The notes below the pieces were generated by a model. It saw only the letters and a program-made list of their open reading frames with translations, searched no databases and had not been told where the DNA came from. Positions 54,906-64,000 of a stretch of 64,000 bases of DNA are shown here, piece after piece. How positions within the stretch are numbered: the first letter of the stretch is position 1; each line of letters starts with the position of its first letter. Position numbers and translations under genes: made by a program. This DNA comes from Protula sp. h YS-2021 (Eukaryota; Annelida; Polychaeta; Sabellida; Serpulidae): contig OX457028.1 in the NCBI GenBank assembly GCA_949752745.1, positions 21,560,352-21,624,351 of the forward strand, read 5' to 3'.

Positions 54906-56439
54906 CCCAGCTTACGTACACGTAAGCTGGGGTATTCCTATCGGTCTGCGGGTGGCGTCCGTTAGTTAGTTAGTTAGTTAGTTAGTTGTTTATTTAGTAA
55001 ACTTTGTTTCAAAATGCATCTCCTCCTACAATTTGGATCCGATGTCATTTATTTCTTGTGTGAGGCATCCCTAAGGGGTCGTGCATACGGCTTGTGCTTT
55101 TCTAGTCGATCGAGTGATTTTTGAATTTTTGGCGAATTTTTAAAGAAAAAATTTTAAAATGTATCTCCTCCTACATTTTTGACCCGATGCCATTTATTTT
55201 TGGTATGAGGCACCCCTAAAGGGTCATGCATACGGCTTGTGCTTTTTTAGTTGATCGGACAGTTTTTGTATTTTTGGAGAATTTTTTAAGCAAAAATTTC
55301 GAAAAAAATTCAAAATGCATCTACTCTTACAATTTTCATTCGATGTTATTTATTTTTGGCTTGAGGCATCTCTAAGGGGTCTTGCATACGGCTTGTGCTT
55401 TTTTAGTCGATCGGGTGATTTTAGAATTTTTGGGGAATTTTTGAAGAAACAATTTTAAAATGTATCTCTTCCTACATTTTTGAACCGATGTCATTTATTT
55501 TTGGTATGAGGTACCCCTGAAGGGTCGTGCATACGGCTGGTGCTTTTTTTAGTCGATCGGACAATTTTTGTATTTTTGGGCAATTTTTTAAGCAAAAATT
55601 TCAAAAGTAATTCAAAATGCATCTACTCCTACAATTTTGATTCGATGTCATTTATTTTTGGCTTGAGGCATCCCTAAGCGGTCGTGCATACGGCTTGTGC
55701 TTGTTTTAGTCGATCGGGTGATTTTTGAATTTTTGGAGAATTTTTGAATAAAATTTTAAAATGTATCTCCTCATACATTTTTGATCTGATGTCATTTTTT
55801 TTTTTGGTATGAGGGATCCTAAAGGGTCGTGCGTACGGCTTGTGCTTTTTAATCGATCGGACAATTTTTGTATTTTTACAAAAAAAACTTCAAAATGCAT
55901 TTCCCCTACAGTTTTGAATCGATGTCTTTTTTTTTCTTTTATTTATTTATTTATTTATTTTTTTGGTTTGAGGCATCCCTAAGGGGTTGAGCATGCGGCT
56001 TGTGCTTTTTTAGTCGATCCGACAATTTCTGTATTTTTAGGGAATTTTTGAAGGAAAACTTCAAAATGCATTTCCTCCTACAGTTTTTATCCGATTTCAT
56101 TTATTTCTGGTATGGGGCATCCTTAGGTGGGTCGGGCATACGGCTTGTGCTATTTGACTCTCCTGCAGTTTTGACCAGACATCATTTATTTTGGGGCTGA
56201 GGCGTGCTTAGGGTGTCGTGAATACGGCCTGTGCTTTTCGAGTCGATCATAGAATTTTTGGGGAATTTTTGAAGAAAAAATTCAAAATGCATTTCCTCCT
56301 AGAGTTTTTATCAGATTTCACTTGTTTTTGATACGAGCCGTCTCTAGGGGGTCATGCATACGGCTTGTGCTTTATGAGTGAATTGGAAAACTTTTGAATT
56401 TTTTCGGAATTTTTTTAAAAAAAAATAAGTGAATCTCCC
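54906..56439 (-). mobile_element. HINE-like head E8 leading a ~145-bp repeat array
   Basis: Begins with a perfect hairpin at 54906-54931: 12-bp arms CCCAGCTTACGT and ACGTAAGCTGGG, loop of two bases. A GGTCTGCGGGTGGCGTCC stretch and a (GTTA)n tract (54961-54987) follow. The array then has about ten units of about 130-160 bp anchored by TACGGCTTGTGCTTTT, near 55087, 55229, 55389, 55532, 55688, 55833, 55997, 56139, 56225 and 56358. The macrosatellite unit starts inside this array at 55822. Confidence 0.72.
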
Positions 56440-58052
56440 ACAACGCACATTCGCAGAGTCCAAATTAAGCACTGCGCATCGATTCAAGTTAAATAAACAT
56501 GCGCATTGGTCCGAAATGTGAACCACGTATCGACGGAAGATAAATAAACAAGTGAACTGCTCCAAAATAAGCACCTCGCATCAACGCAAATTAAATAAGC
56601 ATGCGCACTGGCCCGGAAACAGAACTACGCATCGACGCAAGTTGAATAGATATGCGCAGTGGTCCGAAATAATGCGAACTGCGCATCAACGCAACCTAAA
56701 GAAACATGCGCACTGGTCCGAAATGCGAACTGCACAATAACGCAAGTTAAATAAATATGCGCACTGGTCCGAAAAAAGAGAACCGCAGTGGTCCGAAATG
56801 CGAACTGCGCATCAACGCAACCTAAAGAAACATGCGCACTGGTCCGAAATGCGAACTGCACAATAACGCAAATTAAATAAATATGCGCACTGGTCCGAAA
56901 AAAAGAACCACACATCAACGCAACCCAAAGAAACATGCGCAGTGGTCTGAAATGAGAACCGCGCATCAACGCAAGTTGAATAAACATGCGCAGTGGTCGG
57001 AAGAAAGAACCACGAATCGACGCAAGTTGAATAGACATAAGAGTCGGGCATCGACGGGACTTAAATAAACTTGCATTCTGATCCGAAATGCAAATCGCGT
57101 GTCAACGCAAGTTAAATTAACCTGCGCACTGGTCCGAAATGCGAACCGCGCATCAACGTAACCTAAAGAAACAGGTACACTGGTCCGAAATGCGAACCCG
57201 ATATCAACGCAAATTAAATAAACATGCACACTGGTCCGAATTGGGAACCGCACATCAGCGCACGTTAAATGAACATTTGCACTGGTCCAAAATAAGTACC
57301 GCATAACAACACAAGTTAAATAAACATGCGCACTGGTCCAAAATGCGAACCACGCATCAACACAGGTTAAATAAACATGTGCACTGGCGGAAACTGCGAA
57401 CCGCTCATCAACGCAAGCTAAGTAAACAAACACACTGGTCAAAAATAGGAACCGAGCATTAACGCAACCAAATAAGCAAGCAAACTGGACCAAACTAAGC
57501 ACCGTGAATCAACGCAAGTTAAATAAACATGCGCACTGGTTCGAATGCGAACTGCGCATTAACGCAACTTAAACAACATCCGCACTATTCAAAATAAGAA
57601 CCGCGCATCAACTCAGAGAAATATGCGCATTGGCCTGAAATAAGAACCGCCCATCGACACACGTTAAATAAACATGCGCAGTGGTTCGAAATGCGAACCA
57701 CGCGTCAACGCAAGTTAAATAAACATGCGCACTGGTCCGAAATTCGAACCGCGCATCAACGCAACTTAAATAAACATGCGCACTGGTCCGAAATTCGAAC
57801 CGCGCATCAACGGAACTTAAATAAACATGCGCACTGGTCCGAAATTCGAACCGCGCATCAACGCAACTTAAATAAACATACGCGCTGATCCGAAATAAGA
57901 ACCGCACATCAACGCAAGTTAAATCAACATGTGCACTGTTCCAAAATGAGAGCCGCGCACCAACGCAAATTAAATAAACATGCACACTTGCCTGAACAAG
58001 AACCGTGCATCGAGGCAAGTTACATAAATATGCACTGATCCGAAATGCGAGC
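56440..58052. repeat. 51-bp satellite array in macrosatellite unit 1
   Basis: About 31 monomers of 51 bp. The three at 57751, 57802 and 57853 are almost identical; the others diverge by 10-30 percent. Because 51 is a multiple of three, frames stay open on both strands, giving 17-residue peptide repeats. No start, splice or promoter signal supports translation. Confidence 0.95.
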
Positions 58053-58074
58053 GTTGTTTGAAGGTATCTATGCA

Positions 58075-58905
58075 GACTATCCAGTCTACCAGAGATACAA
58101 AAAAATCTGTTTCCCATTTTTCTGGGAAAGAAATCTTTGTATGCATTTATCGGTCTATGTTCTGGTCCGGTGCTAAATTAATTATTCAGCTAGCTCTTTG
58201 CCGTCTCATCTTTTGAAGCCCAATTTTCAGGGAAATTCCCTTGCTCATATACGCTGGAATTGGTCTTATTGCTTTTCGTAAGCTGGGACTTTGTCCTTGG
58301 ACAAACTTGTTAAAACGATCCGATAAAATTTGGTCATTTTAAACTTTTTGATGGTCGATTTTGAAAATACTTCTACCACAATTTTAATCAGACTGGTTTC
58401 AAAGTTTGCATAAGTATTTATTAGTTGTTACTTGAATACTCAGTTTTGGGTTTTTGCTAGAAATTGGCTAAATTGGGGGGGGGGAGAGGGAGGGAGGGAG
58501 GTAAAAACTTTTTGGCAGTTGGAACATTGCCTTCGTAATCCTCACTTGAAAAAAAAATACTTCATTTTCTTGGCAGCTAATATTCAAAGTACTTGTTCTC
58601 TCATTTTATTGGGCTCCTTTCAAAGTTTTGTATGAAAGTTCCCTGGGTAGGCTTCTGTGGGAAAATTACTTTTTTCGGAGATAAGCTATAAAAATGGCTA
58701 AATAGTGAACTTTTTTATTTTTTATTTTTGATAGTAAATTTTCAAAATGCCTTCATGTTCCTGCAATTATGTTCGGATTGCTTTCAAATTTTGTGTGAGT
58801 ATCCATTAGGTAATCCACTAGGTAATCCACTAGGTAATCCTCTCTTGAACAATTATTTTACCAAATTACAGTCTTTTAAATCTTTTTGTTATCTATTTTT
58901 GAAAT
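58075..58905. other. Spacer between satellite arrays, E10-type repeat
   Basis: Starts with sequence homologous to 51463-51700 (TACCAGAGATACA, TTTCCCATTTTTCTGGGAAA). Continues with AT-rich blocks of the TTTTCAAAATGCTTC type, a G-rich run near 58467-58500 and a short TAGGTAATCCAC tandem at 58806-58845. No gene. Equivalent spacer in unit 2 is 61163-61980. Confidence 0.7.
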
Positions 58906-58910
58906 GATCG

Positions 58911-61900
58911 AAGGGTCGTGCGTACGGCTTGTGCTTTTTAATCGATCGGACAATTTTTGTATTTTTACAAAAAAAACTTCAAAATGCATTTCCCCTACAG
59001 TTTTGAATCGATGTCTTTTTTTTTCTTTTATTTATTTATTTATTTTTTTTTTGGTTTGAGGCATCCCTAAGGGGTTGAGCATGCGGCTTGTGCTTTTTTA
59101 GTCGATCCGACAATTTCTGTATTTTTAGGGAATTTTTGAAGGAAAACTTCAAAATGCATTTCCTCCTACAGTTTTTATCCGATTTCATTTATTTCTGGTA
59201 TGGGGCATCCTTAGGTGGGTCGGGCATACGGCTTGTGCTATTTGACTCTCCTGCAGTTTTGACCAGACATCATTTATTTTGGGGCTGAGGCGTGCTTAGG
59301 GTGTCGTGAATACGGCCTGTGCTTTTCGAGTCGATCATAGAATTTTTGGGGAATTTTTGAAGAAAAAATTCAAAATGCATTTCCTCCTAGCGTTTTTATC
59401 AGATTTCATTTGTTTTTGATACGAGCCGTCTCTAGGGGGTCATGCATACGGCTTGTGCTTTATGAGTGAATTGGAAAACTTTTGAATTTTTTCGGAATTT
59501 TTTTAAAAAAAAATAAGTGAATCTCCCACAACGCACATTCGCAGAGTCCAAATTAAGCACTGCGCATCGATTCAAGTTAAATAAACATGCGCATTGGTCC
59601 GAAATGTGAACCACGTATCGACGGAAGATAAATAAACAAGTGAACTGCTCCAAAATAAGCACCTCGCATCAACGCAAATTAAATACGCATGCGCACTGGC
59701 CCGGAAACAGAACTACGCATCGACGCAAGTTGAATAGATATGCGCAGTGGTCCGAAATAATGCGAACTGCGCATCAACGCAACCTAAAGAAACATGCGCA
59801 CTGGTCCGAAATGCGAACTGCACAATAACGCAAGTTAAATAAATATGCGCACTGGTCCGAAAAAAGAGAACCGCAGTGGTCCGAAATGCGAACTGCGCAT
59901 CAACGCAACCTAAAGAAACATGCGCACTGGTCCGAAATGCGAACTGCACAATAACGCAAATTAAATAAATATGCGCACTGGTCCGAAAAAAAGAACCACA
60001 CATCAACGCAACCCAAAGAAACATGCGCAGTGGTCTGAAATGAGAACCGCGCATCAACGCAAGTTAAATAAACATACGCAGTGGTCGGAAGAAAGAACCA
60101 CGAATCGACGCAAGTTGAATAGACATAAGAGTCGGGCATCGACGGGACTTAAATAAACTTGCATTCTGATCCGAAATGCAAATCGCGTGTCAACGCAAGT
60201 TAAATTAACCTGCGCACTGGTCCGAAATGCGAACCGCGCATCAACGTAACCTAAAGAAACAGGTACACTGGTCCGAAATGCGAACCCGATATCAACGCAA
60301 ATTAAATAAACATGCACACTGGTCCGAATTGGGAACCGCACATCAGCGCACGTTAAATGAACATTTGCACTGGTCCAAAATAAGTACCGCATAACAACAC
60401 AAGTTAAATAAATATGCGCACTGGTCCAAAATGCGAACCACGCATCAACACAGGTTAAATAAACATGTGCACTGGCGGAAACTGCGAACCGCTCATCAAC
60501 GCAAGCTAAGTAAACAAACACACTGGTCAAAAATGGGAACCGAGCATTAACGCAACCTAATAAGCAAGCAAACTGGACCAAACTAAGCACCGTGAATCAA
60601 CGCAAGTTAAATAAACATGTGCACTGGTTCGAATGCGAACTGCGCATTAACGCAACTTAAACAACATCCGCACTATTCAAAATAAGAACCGCGCATCAAC
60701 TCAGAGAAATATGCGCATTGGCCTGAAATAAGAACCGCCCATCGACACACGTTAAATAAACATGCGCAGTGGTTCGAAATGCGAACCACGCGTCAACGCA
60801 AGTTAAATAAACATGCGCACTGGTCCGAAATTCGAACCGCGCATCAACGCAACTTAAATAAACATGCGCACTGGTCCGAAATTCGAACCGCGCATCAACG
60901 CAACTTAAATAAACATGCGCACTGGTCCGAAATTCGAACCGCGCATCAACGCAACTTAAATAAACATACGCGCTGATCCGAAATAAGAACCGCACATCAA
61001 CGCAAGTTAAATCAACATGTGCACTGTTCCAAAATGAGAGCCGCGCATCAACGCAAATTAAATAAACATGCACACTTGCCTGAACAAGAACCGTGCATCG
61101 AGGCAAGTTACATAAATATGCACTGATCCGAAATGCGAGCGTTGTTTGAAGGTATCTATGCAGACTATCCAGTCTACCAGAGATACAAAAAAATCTGTTT
61201 CCCATTTTTCTGGGAAAGAAATCTTTGTATGCATTTATCGGTCTATGTTCTGGTCCGGTGCTAAATTAATTATTCAGCTAGCTCTTTGCCGTCTCATCTT
61301 TTGAAGCCCAATTTTCAGGGAAATTCCCTTGCTCATATACGCTGGAATTGGTCTTATTGCTTTTCGTAAGCTGGGACTTTGTCCTTGGACAAACTTGTTA
61401 AAACGATCCGATAAAATTTGGTCATTTTAAACTTTTTGATGGTCGATTTTGAAAATACTTCTACCACAATTTTAATCAGACTGGTTTCAAAGTTTGCATA
61501 AGTATTTATTAGTTGTTACTTGAATACTCAGTTTTGGGTTTTTGCTAGAAATTGGCTAAATTGGGGGGGGGGGGAGAGGGAGGGAGGTAAAAACTTTTTG
61601 GCAGTTGGAACATTGCCTTCGTAATCCTCACTTGAAAAAAAAATACTTCATTTTCTTGGCAGCTAATATTCAAAGTACTTGTTCTCTCATTTTATTGGGC
61701 TCCTTTCAAAGTTTTGTATGAAAGTTCCCTGGGTAGGCTTCTGTGGGAAAATTACTTTTTTCGGAGATAAGCTATAAAAATGGCTAAATAGTGAACTTTT
61801 TTATTTTTTATTTTTGATAGTAAATTTTCAAAATGCCTTCATGTTCCTGCAATTATGTTCGGATTGCTTTCAAATTTTGTGTGAGTATCCATTAGGTAAT

Positions 61901-61984
61901 CCACTAGGTAATCCTCTCTTGAACAATTATTTTACCAAATTACAGTCTTTTAAATCTTTTTGTTATCTATTTTTGAAATGATCG
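58911..61984. repeat. Macrosatellite unit 2 (3074 bp)
   Basis: Nearly identical to unit 1. Differences by eye are few: length of the TTTA and G runs, one TAGGTAATCCAC unit (14 bp) fewer near 61890, and scattered substitutions (for example A to C in AGAGTTTTT near 59390). Confidence 0.95.
59528..61140. repeat. 51-bp satellite array in macrosatellite unit 2
   Basis: Monomer-by-monomer match to the array in unit 1, so monomers diverged before the large unit was duplicated. Confidence 0.95.
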
Positions 61985-64000
61985 AAGGGTCGTGCGTACG
62001 GCTTGTGCTTTTTAATCGATCGGACAATTTTTGTATTTTTACAAAAAAAACTTCAAAATGCATTTCCCCTACAGTTTTGAATCGATGTCTTTTTTTTCTT
62101 TTATTTATTTATTTATTTTTTTTTTGGTTTGAGGCATCCCTAAGGGGTTGAGCATGCGGCTTGTGCTTTTTTAGTCGATCCGACAATTTCTGTATTTTTA
62201 GGGAATTTTTGAAGGAAAACTTCAAAATGCATTTCCTCCTACAGTTTTTATCCGATTTCATTTATTTCTGGTATGGGGCATCCTTAGGTGGGTCGGGCAT
62301 ACGGCTTGTGCTATTTGACTCTCCTGCAGTTTTGACCAGACATCATTTATTTTGGGGCTGAGGCGTGCTTAGGGTGTCGTGAATACGGCCTGTGCTTTTC
62401 GAGTCGATCATAGAATTTTTGGGGAATTTTTGAAGAAAAAATTCAAAATGCATTTCCTCCTAGAGTTTTTATCAGATTTCATTTGTTTTTGATACGAGCC
62501 GTCTCTAGGGGGTCATGCATACGGCTTGTGCTTTATGAGTGAATTGGAAAACTTTTGAATTTTTTCGGAATTTTTTTAAAAAAAAATAAGTGAATCTCCC
62601 ACAACGCACATTCGCAGAGTCCAAATTAAGCACTGCGCATCGATTCAAGTTAAATAAACATGCGCATTGGTCCGAAATGTGAACCACGTATCGACGGAAG
62701 ATAAATAAACAAGTGAACTGCTCCAAAATAAGCACCTCGCATCAACGCAAATTAAATACGCATGCGCACTGGCCCGGAAACAGAACTACGCATCGACGCA
62801 AGTTGAATAGATATGCGCAGTGGTCCGAAATAATGCGAACTGCGCATCAACGCAACCTAAAGAAACATGCGCACTGGTCCGAAATGCGAACTGCACAATA
62901 ACGCAAGTTAAATAAATATGCGCACTGGTCCGAAAAAAGAGAACCGCAGTGGTCCGAAATGCGAACTGCGCATCAACGCAACCTAAAGAAACATGCGCAC
63001 TGGTCCGAAATGCGAACTGCACAATAACGCAAATTAAATAAATATGCGCACTGGTCCGAAAAAAAGAACCACACATCAACGCAACCCAAAGAAACATGCG
63101 CAGTGGTCTGAAATGAGAACCGCGCATCAACGCAAGTTAAATAAACATACGCAGTGGTCGGAAGAAAGAACCACGAATCGACGCAAGTTGAATAGACATA
63201 AGAGTCGGGCATCGACGGGACTTAAATAAACTTGCATTCTGATCCGAAATGCAAATCGCGTGTCAACGCAAGTTAAATTAACCTGCGCACTGGTCCGAAA
63301 TGCGAACCGCGCATCAACGTAACCTAAAGAAACAGGTACACTGGTCCGAAATGCGAACCCGATATCAACGCAAATTAAATAAACATGCACACTGGTCCGA
63401 ATTGGGAACCGCACATCAGCGCACGTTAAATGAACATTTGCACTGGTCCAAAATAAGTACCGCATAACAACACAAGTTAAATAAATATGCGCACTGGTCC
63501 AAAATGCGAACCACGCATCAACACAGGTTAAATAAACATGTGCACTGGCGGAAACTGCGAACCGCTCATCAACGCAAGCTAAGTAAACAAACACACTGGT
63601 CAAAAATGGGAACCGAGCATTAACGCAACCTAATAAGCAAGCAAACTGGACCAAACTAAGCACCGTGAATCAACGCAAGTTAAATAAACATGCGCACTGG
63701 TTCGAATGCGAACTGCGCATTAACGCAACTTAAACAACATCCGCACTATTCAAAATAAGAACCGCGCATCAACTCAGAGAAATATGCGCATTGGCCTGAA
63801 ATAAGAACCGCCCATCGACACACGTTAAATAAACATGCGCAGTGGTTCGAAATGCGAACCACGCGTCAACGCAAGTTAAATAAACATGCGCACTGGTCCG
63901 AAATTCGAACCGCGCATCAACGCAACTTAAATAAACATGCGCACTGGTCCGAAATTCGAACCGCGCATCAACGCAACTTAAATAAACATGCGCACTGGTC
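61985..64000. repeat. Macrosatellite unit 3 (partial, runs off the window)
   Basis: The first 2016 bp of a third unit. It shares some variants with unit 2 (AATACGCATGCGC) and some with unit 1 (AGAGTTTTT), so the three units form a mosaic. Confidence 0.95.
62601..64000. repeat. 51-bp satellite array in macrosatellite unit 3 (cut by window end)
   Basis: Same monomer order as in units 1 and 2, up to the window edge. Confidence 0.95.

Larger units (their letters stand above)
55822..58910. repeat. Macrosatellite unit 1 (3089 bp)
   Basis: Starts AAGGGTCGTGCGTACGG and ends TTTGAAATGATCG. Contents in order: the last units of the ~145-bp array, about 31 monomers of the 51-bp satellite (56440-58052), and a spacer with a copy of the E10-type repeat plus TTTTCAAAATGC-type AT-rich sequence. 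The same string recurs at 58911 and 61985. Confidence 0.95.

Noticed and set aside
56440..58052. CRISPR-like appearance (regular repeats of about 50 bp)
   Set aside because: Repeats are contiguous without unique spacers, vary along their length, and the genome is eukaryotic.
56625..63663. Reverse-strand open frames of 114-178 codons with recurring Cys-Val-Asp-Ala
   Set aside because: Products of the stop-free 51-bp satellite; identical in each macrosatellite unit and without start or splice context. Kept only as a finding about frame openness.

Overview
The window is animal nuclear DNA: AT-rich, with split genes, GT-AG introns, LINE debris and many simple repeats. It looks like a marine invertebrate. 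The phylum cannot be fixed from the sequence. The many repeats with a terminal hairpin, a (GTCY)n tract and 145-182 bp core repeats resemble the pearl elements of bivalves and the HINE/DINE-1 (Helentron-associated) elements of other animals. A lophotrochozoan or an invertebrate deuterostome is therefore plausible, but that is inference.

Protein-coding content is limited to about the left 35 kb. (1) 1489-1625 (+) is the last exon of isovaleryl-CoA dehydrogenase (IVD, mitochondrial leucine breakdown); the rest of the gene lies left of the window. (2) 7104-35092 (-) is a complete gene of eight exons. I assembled it exon by exon with consistent phases; it gives 552 residues with an N-terminal PDZ domain, a proline-rich linker and a Zasp-like motif. 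It is a ZASP/ALP/PDLIM-type protein, expected at muscle Z-discs or actin bundles, but it ends in a stop with no LIM domain. The two genes are convergent, with a roughly 4-5 kb repeat-filled gap between their 3' ends. Introns of the PDZ gene contain a 5'-truncated, catalytically dead non-LTR reverse transcriptase (intron 7), a TIR element with ~180 bp arms (intron 2), minisatellites and long G tracts.

From about 35.1 kb to the right end I find no gene I can support. This part is a repeat landscape: a TTTGTCA-rich foldback-like element (38.9-41.3 kb), a ~720 bp CATA-type microsatellite (41.65-42.37 kb), at least seven HINE/pearl-like elements (43-56 kb), a 51-bp satellite invaded by two of those elements and bordered by a third repeat, an 883-bp TIR element packed with GATATC palindromes and flanked by an 8-bp target duplication (50460-51358), and a recent macrosatellite whose ~3.08 kb unit is present 2.6 times (55822-64000) and runs off the window.

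The genes do not form a pathway together. The most notable content is the repeat system: satellite monomers, HINE-like core arrays and palindromic elements nested in each other and then amplified together as a higher-order unit.
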